Assembly: GCA_034509425.1 (NCBI GenBank)
Contig: JAVTVJ010011652.1
Coordinates: 4,641,501-4,705,500, forward strand
Source of the DNA: Eopsaltria australis
Lineage: Eukaryota; Chordata; Aves; Passeriformes; Petroicidae
Length of the DNA stretch: 64,000 nucleotides
Direction of reading: 5' to 3'
Position 1 is the stretch's first letter, and the number at the start of each line of letters is the position of its first letter. The position numbers and the translations under genes were made by a program. The notes beneath the pieces are model-generated. The model did no database searches. It worked only from the letters and a program-made list of their open reading frames with translations, and was not told the DNA's origin. This document shows, piece by piece, positions 1 through 17,069 of the stretch.

Positions 1-3935
<3,935 letters not shown>

Positions 3936-5623
3936 CTGAAACAAATGGAAAACAGGGAACAATGTCAATTCTAAGCAGGACAGTGCATGTAACTTCCAAG
4001 TCTGGACACCGCTGATGTCCCTTCTCATCTCTGCAGATCATCGAAAATGAAAGGAGAACAAGTGAGTAACTACCAGAGTCAGAAAATTTAGGAAAAATTC
4101 TAGAAAATGTTTAAAAACATTAGTAAGTTCTCTGACAGTGCATAACCATCTCCATTTGAGGTAGAATAAAAACCCCAGTGCATACAATTAGGAATGACAT
4201 TTGAAATGACCATTGTACATTTTATGACAAACTTTCCTCTGTCATTTTACACTACACTTACCACCTCCTAAGGCTTTTATACAGCTCTCCTTCCTGAGCT
4301 GTTTAAGTAAACACCCAGAAGACAAGGCCTGTTTAATATCTGCTCAGAGCTCATCTCCCAACTTGAAAGAGGAAATTCCTCAATTACAGCATTTTCAAAG
4401 CATCTCATAACCCCACCTTAAAGACAAGGCTTCGGGATGCTCAAAGACCACCAGGGAATTTCCACAGAGATCCAGGCTGGTGCTTGCTCTTTCAGGAGAC
4501 ACTTGAAGACATTGAGGGAACTGCAGAGAAAGTTGTATGTTGGTTTACACAGCATTGAGGCCACATCCATGGCAAACAGCTGAGCTTTAGCTTTTCTCCT
4601 ACTGAGTGCAATGTATGCAAAGATTCTCACTGAAGCTCATTTTATTAGGAAAAGAAAAACAACAAAAATACTTTCATGTCTTGGTAGAAAGCTTAAAAAT
4701 CTCATTAGAAAATCTGATAAGCATTTGTAAACACAAACAGAACTGGATCAAAAGGAAAGAAGCAGACACCTGAATTTTCATACAAAGAATCAGCCTCAGA
4801 AGCACACTCAGGAACACCATTCCTCAAAAGCTATTGAAGAGGGACACTTTCTCAGGTTTGAGAAACAAAGAGAAGCAGGATTTGAAGGACGAGATAGTGT
4901 ATTATGAAAATACATTTTAACATGCAAATATCTACAGTCAATAATACATTTAATGTAAAAATATTTGCATGCAAAAATATTTGGTATGTAAATTCAAATC
5001 TTCAGAGGAAAAAAGCTCAAGTCAAGCAGTGCTCAACAGTGTGGTTTGACATTCTGGTATCAGTGGATCAAAGTGTCCTTGCTCTGTGGCGCAGTTCATG
5101 CATCCCTCGTTTGTGTCACTGCAATTACCATTTGGGGTATTCTGTGACCACTGAGCCAATGTGGAGCATCTGAACTGCTTCCACTATAATCTCACATATT
5201 TCCCAGATGAAACACTGGGAGTCCCTGTCAAAATCAGCTTCAGCAGCCCAAGCCCTCCTCCTGCCTGCTGTAAGCCCTTTCAGTTCTTGTGCTGCACCCT
5301 CTGCTGCACAGCCATGCCACAACCCAGGCTGGCAGGAGGATGCAGATTGGTTTTCAGCCAGTTTCCCACACTGATTCCCAAACGGCTTTGATGACACACT
5401 GCAAGGGGGAGCACAAGGATGAAATCCTGAGGCACTGCAGCCGTGTAACCAAGTATGAAACTCCAGGCCTAAACCACCAACAGAGCATTAGCAGGTAAGA
5501 GCCAAGCAAACCACGTCAATGACTTTATGTATATTACAGATTATGATAAAATTTGGGATTGAGATGAAATACAACAGTTACTACTGGTTTAATTGGTTTT
5601 GTTCTTTCTGCCACTTTTTTTCC

Positions 5624-5643
5624 AGAGAGAGAGAGAGAGAGAG
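5624..5643. repeat. (GA)n microsatellite
   Basis: About ten uninterrupted AG/GA dinucleotide units preceded by a T-rich stretch. This is a simple sequence repeat and likely to vary in length between individuals. Confidence 0.97.
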
Positions 5644-5888
5644 GGCAAGAAAACATCATCTGGGATGCAACATTATCCAGCTGCACACACAGAGCTCCCA
5701 GGAGGTACCTGGCATGCTGGATGAACATACCATGTTCTGGGATGTATAATTCACATCCTGGAGACAACCTCCATGAACTCTGATGGCTTCATTCCAGAGG
5801 CTGTGGAAACACATTGGTGAGTTTTGCATTTGCTGCTCGGGTGCAGTAGGAGTTCATTCAGCATTTGCTGACCGACCGCTGGAAAATC

Positions 5889-5912
5889 TGTGTGTGTGTG
5901 TGTGTGCGTGTG
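5889..5912. repeat. (TG)n microsatellite
   Basis: Nine perfect TG units followed by CGTGTG. It is an alternating purine-pyrimidine tract of modest length, about 250 bp from the GA repeat. Confidence 0.97.
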
Positions 5913-8332
5913 ATCAGTTTGGGGATGCTGGGGAGAAAACAAGGGCCTTGCTTCAAGGAAGTGAGAGTTTGGGAAAAATCTGGTAGAACTATAAAAGGCG
6001 CTTAGACTTTTCTAAAGAATTAACTCTTGGGATGGTGTCTGGGGATCTGACCACTGCTCAGCTTAGAAAAAATACCCTTATAAATGTAACCACGTATTAC
6101 GTCTCCCCTCCTCTGCCTTGTGTGTACCTGCCCTTTCCCCCTGCCCTAAATGGTGAGGTTTAAGAAGAAACAGAAAAAAAGCATCAGGAGAAAACATAAC
6201 ACAATGAGATCACTGGCTAAATGCCACAAGGTATGAGAAACTTGAGACCAGATCCGTCAGCTTCCACTGCTCTCCATCTGTGTTAGGGCAAGAACCTCCA
6301 TCTGAGCCAGAACAGACACCTTCCAGCACCTGCAGGTAACTAAAAGCAGTCTAGAAATGCAGATAGCAAGAACCTTGCTTGAACTGGTGACCAGCTGTGA
6401 CTCCTGCCCTTTTCCTCCTTCCCAGGAATTGTCTTATCTGACTGGTTTTTTTTCCTAAAATGCTCCTGAATCCTGTTAACCCCAAGGAGGAGACTTGCTC
6501 AGCTGCTGATCGACTCAGTTGGCTGGATCAACTACATGCATGTCTGAACTTCAAAACGCATTTATTGTTATTATTATAGGTTTATGGGCCATAATTAGTT
6601 CAAGTCCATTACTTTACAGTTCATTCTTACAGTGACAGAAAAGCCCATTCATCTGTAAAAATGGCACAAATGTGACTGGCAATACCCAAAATCCACAAAA
6701 GAGATTTTTCTAATTGCCTTGGACTTCAGTTTTTCCTCTTTCCTTTCAGCCTAGTTTGTTACCTCTAGCCATTAAGATTACAACATTGAAGTCCTTGTAG
6801 TACAAAATCCCTCCATTACTGAACATAATATGGGTGTTGGGTCCAGTTGTTCTTATTAGGTCTGGTTCAATGCCCGCTCTGTTGGGCCCAGGCTGACTCT
6901 CATATAACCCCTACTGTTTCCTGGAAAATTTTCAAACTAATCAACCATTCTTTTATTATTTATTTGCATCTTCTACTGATTTTTTTTTAAGAAAGAGAAC
7001 ATTTGTTTAAAATGCCATCAGCTTTAGGGAATCAAAAAATCAGTACCTCCTTCTTAGCATAGAACCAGCAATAACACAAAAGTATTTACAGAAAATCTAG
7101 ATCTCAGCATCTATAAATTGTGATAGAGGATCCTCTCCCCCACTTTTTTTTCTTTTTTTTTTTTTTTAATGTGTGAGATGCTTGTGCCTAGAGAAGAAAT
7201 CAGCTCTGCTGCAAGGCTACTTTTGGCTTCCACTCCCTCCAATGATGTTTATGAATTCAAGAAAGTGAGGTACCACCTTCCTGAACAGTACCAGCTGACA
7301 TTTCCTATGCATGCTCCACAATGGTTGCAGAGACTGAGGCACAGCTAGAAATGAGAGACCCTATAGCAACAAGATCATATATCTGGACTGGTCAGAAAGG
7401 ACAAACACACACAGGGAAATCAAATATAAACTCAGACCTGGTTCTATCCTGGTGAGAGCCATCACTCTTGCTCTGCTGAGCCACACATTTTAGCCCACAT
7501 TCTGACCTAACATGAACATGCTGACATGCTAAAAAGAAATTCAAAGTTAAAGAAGAGCAGTTTTCCCACACATGGTTCAACTGCTCCCATGTGAGGCCAA
7601 ACTAAGAACAGAAAGTCAGAAAGGATAAATTTTTGCTACACGGAATCCTCATCTCCACTGAAAATACTTTTAAGGAGCTGTAAAACAAAAAGGCTCACAA
7701 GGTCTTGCTACAACATAACTTGTTAATCTAACTCCACTTCCCCCTCCTGGTTCATGCTGAACTGAATTCTGATACAAAAGAAAAACAGGTCGTGTCCTCC
7801 CGTGCTTTGATGCCTTATATAGCTCATGGGTTTGGCTTCCATATCCTGTTCTGTATTTTATACCCGTAACTGGGCTACAGAGAGAAAGTAGAACATACCC
7901 CCTCTGTCAGGAAGCTGTGTATCCCTCTACTTAGGAGTAAGTTTTATTTAATGAAAGCTTCAATTTTTTCCAGGAACTTGGAACTGTTGATTTTAGGTTG
8001 CAACATTATATTCTGAGCATCCCCACCTGACACTTCGTAAAGTCTAAGTAACCTGTCGTGCTGCTTTTGTTGCAATAACTATTTCCAATGTCAAATCACA
8101 AAAACAGCTCAAAAATAATAATGAGGTCAGAGAAACAAGAAGTACTAAAGTAAAAAAAAAGTGCAAGAGACCAAATGTGAGGAAAATTTATATTGAGAAA
8201 GAACCCCCCAGAAAGCACTGACTTGATATATTTATATCTTTCATAAAGTACTGAATGTATATAAAAATAAATACCACCAGACAGAAAAGGGACCAAATTA
8301 TTAGATCACCTAGCAACAGAACATTAACCTAC

Positions 8333-8750
8333 CTTTTATGCTGATCTTTTCTGGCTGGTTTCAGACATCTCCATTTTCTCTATGCAGTGCAATCCATCTA
8401 ACTGAGAGTTCCCAGCACTGCAAACCAGCAGTGTGTGCACGGCATCATTGACTGGTGTGGCTGATTTGGGGTCTGGGCACTCGAGCAGGACTATCCCGCA
8501 TGGGAGCGCATCCCTTCCCAGGAGCACGTTGAGCTGTTCTGCTCCTGCAATTTCTCGCCTGCTGGTTTTTAAGGAACAGTCTGCTCTCTCTCTCCCCTCC
8601 CCAACCCCCCCTGCAATATCTTGTCTGCCAGGAGACTTGTTGGAAGCAAACTGGGCGTCTCTTGATCTCAGTTCCAGCCTCCCTATGAAACAGGTTCCAG
8701 TCTGAATCAAAGACTTGGCTTTAGCAAACACCGTCAGCTCTGTACGTCAG
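8333..8750 (-). promoter_or_regulatory. Candidate alternative first exon and promoter of ADD3
   Basis: This block is more GC-rich and more CpG-rich than its surroundings. On the minus strand it ends in a good donor, AAAAG|GTAGGT, with GT at 8332-8331, which could splice to the ADD3 acceptor at 3935 about 4.4 kb away. A TGACGT half-CRE lies near the presumed upstream end (around 8743-8748, minus strand). The exon interior contains a G-run cluster at 8594-8611. A 131-codon open frame (8336-8731) crosses the block but closes just before the donor with TAA, so it would be leader sequence, not an alternative N-terminus. A weak internal acceptor-like TTGATTCAG near 8695 would instead make it an internal exon. 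No transcript evidence is available here. Confidence 0.38.
8594..8611 (-). promoter_or_regulatory. Potential G-quadruplex motif
   Basis: The plus strand shows C4-T-C4-AA-C7. On the minus strand this is a G7-TT-G4-A-G4 array, which satisfies four runs of three or more G if the G7 run is split. It lies inside the candidate leader exon, so it would be G-rich in the RNA if that exon is transcribed. Confidence 0.45.
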
Positions 8751-9671
8751 CTGGCAGCAACACACACACTTCAGGAGTATGGGGGAATGGTTGAGAGGGA
8801 CGGGGAAATGTGTAGGAGAATATGGACTAAGGAGAGGGTCACCAATCCTATTTTCTGGCACTAGGAATTCAACAGCTCATCCTCCCTCCTACACATTTTA
8901 GTAATGACATAGAAATGAATAATTGCAACTGTTTTAAAGCAAAAAAATTTGTATAAACACCTTAAATTAATTCTTAAATTTACCTGATGAGGACATCAAA
9001 TATCATAAATACCCGAGTTGAAAGGTTTTCCTTTTTCTTTTTTATCTTACAATGGATTTGGGATTTTCTTACTTTACACATTGTTCAGGAGAGTAAGATG
9101 TATGTTCAGATATTAGTATTTTCTAAACTCAACTTGTGGAGCTGAAAATAACTAGATAGGTAGCATTTGTTTAAAATTTTATTAACTGATTTTACTAATA
9201 TACAGTAATTCTTTACACTAGCACTTAAGCCAAGCTACACCTTTAAGCTGACACAAATTAATTTGCTTTTAAAAAATAGTCATACCTCCTCCCAACCTGC
9301 CCAGCCATTCAATCTTTCTCCCTTTATCACATCTTCAGATTCATACCAGCAAATGCTTGTAAGGGTTTCTTTAAGGTTTGGTTTTTTTTTTTTTTTTAAT
9401 CAATTAATTTTCACCTGTATCAGTTCCCCTGCCAGTTAACTGCATATCTACACAAATGTTTGTTCTGAAACAAAGATAATGATGATACAGGAGTGTCTAA
9501 TACCATTTCTTCCAGTAGCAATGCAGCCATAAACAATTTGTCATACTGCGGCCCAAACCGGTTGCTAATCAAATAGTCGAATCCAGCACTGCGTATTTAA
9601 GTTCCTCTGCTTTTAAACAGAGCAAGCTCATAAAATTATCTCTTTTCAGACACCACATTAAAGAGACTGTA

Positions 9672-9729
9672 TGGTGGCAAGGTACATTTTTTCGTAAGAA
9701 TGGCAGCAAGATATATTTTTTCCTAAGAA
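9672..9729. repeat. Two-copy 29-bp imperfect tandem duplication
   Basis: Two adjacent 29-bp units (9672-9700 and 9701-9729) share 24 of 29 positions. Each unit begins TGG, has GCAAG near the start and ends with a T-run followed by TAAGAA. The divergence suggests an old slippage duplication. Confidence 0.85.
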
Positions 9730-12700
9730 ATAAGCACTTGAGTGCATTTGAACCTTGTTTTTGTGTTGCTGTGTTAAATCTAAAGCATTATTTTTTCCCA
9801 ATTATATTGTGCAATGTTGAAGTCAATGCAAATAGCCAAGCTGTGCAACTCACACTTTACTCAGTGCAAACTGGAACTGAGCCAGACACACTTTATTGTC
9901 AAGAGGTGAGAACTAAGTGGGTTGCTGACAACCACACAGAATATGAGAATTTGAGGCCTGTAGCTTTACCTTTAACCGAAGGGGTGATGTTTTTTCTCTT
10001 TTAAGGATGGTTCCTTATAATGCACTCACCCTGTAGCAGGTGCAGTCTGCACCTCCACATTTGCCAACATTTTTCAGCACAAGCAGTGGAGAAAAAACTT
10101 CCGGAGCCTAGAATGCTGGTTTGATGTATCCAATATGCTCTACCACATGGCCATAAATGCTATTTGCATGCGCTCATTCTCATAAATGAACTTGCATGCT
10201 TAACCCTCTAGATCCAAACTACTTTAATCATTCACATTTTGCTATTCCTTCACGGTTGTACGAGTTTTTCATGTAATAAAAGGGAGGGAACCCTTGATAA
10301 GCAAGTTATCCAGTCACCCTTTTCTGAGAGTCAGCATGATAAACCTGGTCTCAAAAGCACAACCCTGAGAGTTCAGATCCAAGGTCCACCCTGCCCACTG
10401 GAACCTCTTGTGCCAAGCAAAGGCAGTACATAACTGGGCTGTTGCCATCACTGCACTGCATGACACCTGAGCACTCAGCAGTGCAAGGGCTTCCTCGCTT
10501 CACTCCTTAAAACGCCTTCTTGTTTTACATGAAAATTGTTAAGATTGTGCAGACAATAGGAACATTTTTGAGATTATGATGTTCTGTACACAAAATATGC
10601 AAGTCAGAACAAACCCAGACACACGAGCAAACTGGTTACAGAAGAGTAGCAGAGGAGGAATCCAGAGTTCATTGGTTAAACGATTCATGCAGGTGACAAT
10701 AAAAAGCACTTTTTTTATTTTTAACTACTCGCCTCTGCTTATCTACATAATCACTTGTGCTTAAGTTACCTAAAAATATTTCACGAGTCAGCAGACAACA
10801 GAGAGCTAAATTAAAAGATTACGTTCTGGTAGCACTTATCCGCATTAAGCTGTGAAAGTAGGCAAACACATAACCCACACACAGAGACAATGGCTGAACA
10901 ATGTCCTTGTGTCACTTGAAAAACATGAAACCTGGGTTCCTCCACAGTATATACCAAGAAATTCTCTATGAAAAAAAACTTAACTGGAAAAGGTGATTGC
11001 AGTCACAGACTTCTCTATTTCACAACACTCTTCCTCTCCCTCTCTTGCAAAGCCTCCAGCTTCCTCTGGTGACTTTTTTCTTGGGTTGTCCCTGACCTGC
11101 ACAGATGCAGGGGATAACAATTCCACTTTATACGCAGATCTCCATAAGGTTATGGAGTAGAAGAAACAAGTCTGTTATGTAAATAATTTTCTAAAAATCC
11201 ACTGATTCACACCAACCTGGACAGAGCCATTTGGAGTAACAAGGACTACTCCCAGCAATCTTCAAGAGCCTTCCTGGAACACTGGTACAATGTGTGACAT
11301 TGAAGAGCAGGGAAACCTCTTATCGATCCCAGGGCACATAAAAAGCCTTTGTGATTTATGGCAGTTCGATTACCCTGAGAAATGTCATGGCCAAAGCAGC
11401 TGCCTCCTGGGTTTTGCTGGAGGGTCAGAGGCTGTGACGGTGGGCAATCCAGATGATGGACATGAGGCAACTGCTGGATTTTACAAATATTTACACGAAC
11501 AACCGATCCTGTGTATGGCAGCACGCAGCCAAACCTTTTTATAGCCCAAACCCCTTGAGTTCCTCTCTCTTCACATCAAATCCTGACCTTTAGCACCACC
11601 AACAGCTCAGTGGAGACCCCATTGAAGACCACCACCGTGCACTGACCATACAGAATTGCAGCTCAACTCCCTCTATAACTCACAAGTGAGGACTGGGAAA
11701 CCTGGCTAACAGCTAATCTCAGTAAGACATTTGTTAACTTGAAACTTGAGGAAAAGATTAAATTGTGCCAGGTCTTCGATCATACAGTCTTCAGGACAAA
11801 TTGTATCTCTATTAATATTATGCACCACACCCTGCACAACTCTCCCCAGTTCATCCTGGGATCTCTGAATCACTCTGCCATAAATTTTATATGAGCAGCA
11901 ATAACATAAATCACATTAATACACCAATATCAGCTTGGCCACATCAAAATAAATTGGCTAGCTTCTCAAAAAAAGGAATTTTAACATTTTACTGACTTAT
12001 ACTAAGCAGAAAACAAGAGTATTTCAAAAAAGCTGATTTATGACAGCTATAGTTAAAAACTCAAAATATTTTAGATAAAACAACACAACTATGTATATTG
12101 ATTTCACATATGAAGAAGAGGCTTAGTGGGAATGTTATGGTTATTTTATGGTTTTAAACTATAATTTACAAATAGTAATTTTAGGGATTGATGAATGTGT
12201 GAGACAAATGATGCCAGCCAAGGCCAGGCCAGACTGTACAGCAGGCACATTGCCACTGACTGGCCATGAGCAAGGGAAAAAACCTTAGGCATTGTGAGAA
12301 AAGAGCTATCCTCTTACCCTAGCAAATGCTTAAAAAAGGCAAGCTCAAATTGAGGTGTAGAGGGAAGGCTCTGTTCATAGGACTAACAGCTTTTATCAGC
12401 CATGAGATGGCATAAGGCACAAAAAACTGCAAATCACTATTCACAGATCATGCTGAGAGTGTCTTTTCTCACCCCATCCAAGACTCCAGGACTTTCTTTT
12501 TTCTCCATTACCCAAATTAGTTTTGCCTTAGCATATGGGACAGTTTTTCCCCTCCTTGGTCCATTTATAAACAAATGTTTGTGACTGTCAAAACATAGCA
12601 TGGGACAAGTTAAAAAATGCAGAATTTGATGGTGGTTATAGTTGCATCGCTAATACTTACAAAATTATCAACTTTAGAGGACTTAAATTACACATACCTT

Positions 12701-13000
12701 TTGCTACAATTTTTCATGCTTTCCTGGCTGCCTTGAGGCAATCCTGCCCCTCCCAGTGCACGTGTTTCAGTCCCCCACCTCTGCAAATGCCATTCCCTAA
12801 TTGTGCTAAGCACATCTCCCTGTGAAGCTTGAGTCTGCAATGGTTACACAAAAGCATCAGGGTTAAAAATAATCTGGGGGAGGAGAGCAGGGGAAAGTGT
12901 GGAGCAGAGCAGGGCCACAAGGGCCTGGCTGCCCTACTCGAAAGTTCAAAAGGCAACTGCTTTATTAGCTGCGTTCACAGCATGTTGCTTTAATTATCCT

Positions 13001-13020
13001 TCCCAGGGAAATCCCTGGGA
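13001..13020. repeat. Short perfect inverted repeat
   Basis: TCCCAGGGA and TCCCTGGGA are separated by AA. The arms are 9 bp and GC-rich. It could be a protein-binding palindrome, but chance is a reasonable explanation. Confidence 0.6.
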
Positions 13021-16000
13021 TTTACAGTGGTGAGAAACACTTTTTCTGTGTATAGTCACATAGTTAATATTGTCCTCAGCTTGTTTGAAAATAATTAAAC
13101 CCCCCGACAAACCACTCAACTAGCAAATGCAAGAAATTTCATTTGCATTCGAAGTTTAACCTATATAAATATGTATATCAATCTCAATTGACTTGGCCTG
13201 CATTTGACCTCCTTCTTGTCTCTGCCACCTTTTGCTCATGGTATTAGAAAAGCAAATTGAATTTAGAGAGCTAAAGGTCTTCTACACCTTCAGGAATGGA
13301 AAACTATTCCACTGAATTTCAAGCAAGCCCAGCTGATGGCAGAGGGTCACTTAGGACTTAACCACAGCACTAAAGAGAAAAGCAGATGTGCCCAGAGCAG
13401 CAGCCAGCACATCTCTGAACAAAGGCTGAAGATTTACTAACAAAAGCTTTGGTAAGACACGCTGTGAGGGGTAGGGTGAGTCAGCATCCAGCCTGGTAGT
13501 AAAAGCAATGTTTTAAAAGTCAAAAGCAGAATATATAAATATTTCATAATTAGGTTACTATTCTTTTCCAGTGCAAGCAAGCAATTATCTACTGTTATCC
13601 CATAACTCTCCTCCTCCATCGTTATTTGTAATCCCTGGAAACTTGGATAAAAAAGACACTCCACAGCAAACTACTCTGGTATTACAGAGCATGGACACAT
13701 CCTGGCATGCTACACAAAATCATGGAGATTTGCACACATCTGTGATTGTTCCTAGATTGGAAAACCAGCTGACATTGAACACTTGTCCTAGAGATTTAAA
13801 CCATCCTCTTTTTTGATCTCAGTTACATGAAGCATGACTATTTCATGTCTAAAGAGGAGTTGGTCCAATGTAACCAGAATACAACTTCCCAGCAAGGTGG
13901 TACAAGCAACTGTCCATCCCAGACTGCTTCAGAAGACACCTTATACTACAGCATTGTCATGCAAGTGAAGAAAAGCTTTCAGGTTTCTCCTCTAACCAGG
14001 AACTTGAACGAGCTGCAGCACCAATAACTCAGAATTCCAGCTGCAAAGACTCTTATTTATAATTTTGAGGGCACGTGCATCCTTTGATCAATCACGTGCA
14101 GCACTCAAGATTCTCCCTCAAATCCTTCCCCAAACCATTCAATTTTGACTTCTACTGGGGTCTTTTGTTTGTAATTTCATGAATATTTTGAAGTCAACAA
14201 ATAGATTAGATGGATCTGTCTCCTGGATAAAACTAAATACGTAAGAGTAATTTTATTTGAATTTCCAAAGCTTATTTGTAAACCTGGCCTGAAAATGCTA
14301 TTTGCTTGTTTGCAATTAAATCTGTGTATGTTTATATTGAGTGGAAGTATCTGACATGTTACCCATGGGCTGAAGTTCAGAGCCTCAGATGTAGAGGCAA
14401 ATTCTCTCAACCATAACATTAAGAATTAAAAGCAACAAATTTAAAAATCAATTAGTGATTTTTAGAAAAATGACATCGTGTTCGGAGCTTTGGTGATGAT
14501 TTTTTTTTTCTGAATATTTGAATAATTCATGAAAATAATCCTAGGTAAACAGCATTTCATCTTATACCATAAGAAAATTATTGATGATACAGAAAAATGT
14601 CTGAGTCTATAGAGATCACATCTGCTTGATGAAAAAAGGCAAGTAACACCTTTTCTAAGTATTTCAGGTTATTTTTTTCACTTCTGTGCTGGCTGCTTTG
14701 TTGGTTTTTTACAAGCATCTGTAAAAACCTAATACTGTTCGAAGAATTAAAGCTCTCCATATTAATGCAAGAACATATCCAAAAAATACCACAAAACTTG
14801 ACTAATAAAGTGCTGAATAATAGGTGATTAGATGCTTGCCAAGGGCTCCTTCATGACAGCTCCCACAGACGTGCTGGAATGTTGTGGAGGACAACAAGGA
14901 CCCAGGGCAGCCAGAGCTCTGCCTTAACCACAGTGGGGATGAGGAGGAACCACATCTTTTTTTTGGAACTCATTCCTTAATCCAAAGAGGAAAAGAGGAA
15001 TCTGCAAGACTAATCTGGTCTCAGGAGTTTGATCTCAAAGCTTTCTGGAAGAGTAGGAGTAGGTGCTGCTTTTAGCGTTGGGCAGTATTTAGATTCGCTT
15101 TTTTCCTGGAAGATGTGTTGCTCTAACTTGCTAATTTATGGCATCATTTTGGGCAGGGAAATAGCCAGATTTCTATTTTTAATTACTGAGTGATGCTTCC
15201 AGTGTGCATTGAAACAAGCATGTAAGATGCCATTTGTGGGTTGTTGTGGGTTTATAATTTTGTTCTTTTTAATTCTCTGGCAAATTGCGGAAGAACTTTG
15301 ATTTTAGCCTGCCTCATCAGTACATGTTTTATATCTGTGATAAATTATCAAAACTAATCGAAGTTTGTACTGCAAAGCAGTCAGTATGATGCGATGAAAG
15401 CATGCAAAGTTTTGTGTTATATGAACAGACTTTTTCTTGAGACTTCTGGCTTCAAACTCAGAAAAGTGGAATTCATAATGAGAAACACTCCTACCTGGCA
15501 CACAACCCCTGTCCCTCAGAGAGTGCAATTATACAATTATGCTGGATGAAACTTGAAGAAAGGTTTTCATTACGTCTATCCTCTCTTCACTTTCATGTCA
15601 TATTCAACGTGTTGTTTGTAACTGTGTGATATTGGACTGTGGTTTCTAGGAGATTAAAATGGACAGTTTATTTTTTTGAAGTTATTTTTAATGGTCACAT
15701 TCATGAGGCACTAGATATGAAGCCTTTAATAATTATACATCTGATATATAAATAGCAAAACATGAAAAATAAGTAAACAAACAAATTCATCTCTTCCTGG
15801 CTACTCCTGGCATGGTGCAGCAGGTCATGGGCATGACTGGCTGTCCAAAAGTAAACCAGCAGCCATCCTGAGCTAACAGCACATTCCATCTTTTCATACC
15901 CTCTTAGAAACTACCACCCACAAGTTCTCCAAGTTGGCTGCTTCATCCTTGTATCCACAAGAAGCAATTACTAAGTGCTGCCTTGTGTAATTGTGACAGC

Positions 16001-17045
16001 ACTTCCACAAGTTCAGAAACACAATTAATGCCTCCAGGTTACTTGTCTATATAAGATGTTAATATTTTATACATCTGAAAGGTTTTTGCCCTTTTTGCAG
16101 CAAAGTATGTATTGGTCTTTAAAACTGAGAATTTGAATTGTCTCTTGATTCTGCAAATTTGTGACTGAGTTCAATTAATTATCTACACTTAAGTTGGACT
16201 TGTTTATAGTCAGCGCCCCAAAATCAGATCTGAGTCCCATAATCAGGACTGAGCAACTTGTACTTCAAGTACTGAGGATGCTGCTCAGCATCAAAGTTCT
16301 AAATCTTTAATGAGGTATCAACTTCTGTAAAGCACAAGCAAATTCTGCTTTTACCTTTGTACCAAGTTTGGCTTAAAGTAACCAACAGGTTCAAAAGTTA
16401 AGTGGCAGGAATGAAAACGTGAACAGTGTGATCAGGTAAGATCTCATTTTCATAGAGCAGCAGGTGAACAAGCAGTACCTGGGCCTCCCTCTGACCTGCA
16501 GCATGAGCCCAGACACAGGCTCAGTCATTTAAAATAACCTCCCATGATAATTAAGCTGAGCCTGTGAACAAGCATAATTTTGCAAACATGGACAATCAAA
16601 GGGGAACTTGGATAATCCTGTAGAAGAGCCAATAATTTTCTTTCTTCTTAATAAGTAGCGCTTATGCCCATGGTGGGAGTACTTCCAGAAACATGAACAA
16701 AGCAATAGGTATGTTTGGAAATTTAAATTTGTAGGATAAATTTTAAAACAGCATGAACTCTCAAAGCATACTAAAGGCTGGCCAGTGTTAAAACTGGTAT
16801 CTATAAATAGCCTAAGTCTGAGAGGAGAACAGCATACAAAATTCCCCAAGTGCCAGTGAGCAATGACCTGAGTTAGTTCTACCTGAGCAATAAAAGCACT
16901 CAACAAAAATGAGAAATGTACTAGTAGGGGCAGAATAGGCTGATTTTTTTTTTTTGTGCCCTCTTTTTCCATTTCCAATTGCATCATTACCACTAACAGA
17001 AAGATAGATCAATTCAAATAATGATACTCAATTGATCCTATCTAG

Positions 17046-17069
17046 AAAAAAAAAAAAAAATAAAAAAAA
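17046..17069. repeat. Poly(A)-rich run
   Basis: Fifteen A, one T and eight A in a row. I could not identify a retrotransposon body upstream of it, so it is recorded only as low-complexity sequence. Confidence 0.95.

Larger units (their letters stand above)
3936..8332 (-). other. ADD3: ADD3 5' intron segment
   Basis: AT-rich non-coding sequence directly upstream of the first coding exon. It holds a GA and a TG microsatellite (listed separately) and a few isolated splice-like motifs, for example a minus-strand donor GTG|GTAAGTG at 4261-4256. No convincing exon or transposon was seen. Short open frames occur on both strands and show no recognisable protein. Confidence 0.7.

Noticed and set aside
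4256..4305. Minus-strand donor GTG|GTAAGTG with a TATAAAAG just upstream
   Set aside because: The only possible acceptor is weak, and the donor is only 320 bp from the ADD3 acceptor, leaving a very small intron. Not enough to call an exon.
8336..8731. 131-codon minus-strand frame as a protein or alternative ADD3 N-terminus
   Set aside because: It begins at a non-ATG codon and ends with TAA just before the donor, so it cannot join the ADD3 frame. More plausible as untranslated leader.
16529..16993. 154-codon minus-strand frame
   Set aside because: Hydrophobic and cysteine-rich composition typical of translated AT-rich DNA; no family recognised.
17046..17069. A-run as the tail of a retrotransposed gene or SINE
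   Set aside because: No element body or target duplication could be recognised next to it. The same holds for the A-runs at 33030 and 55218.
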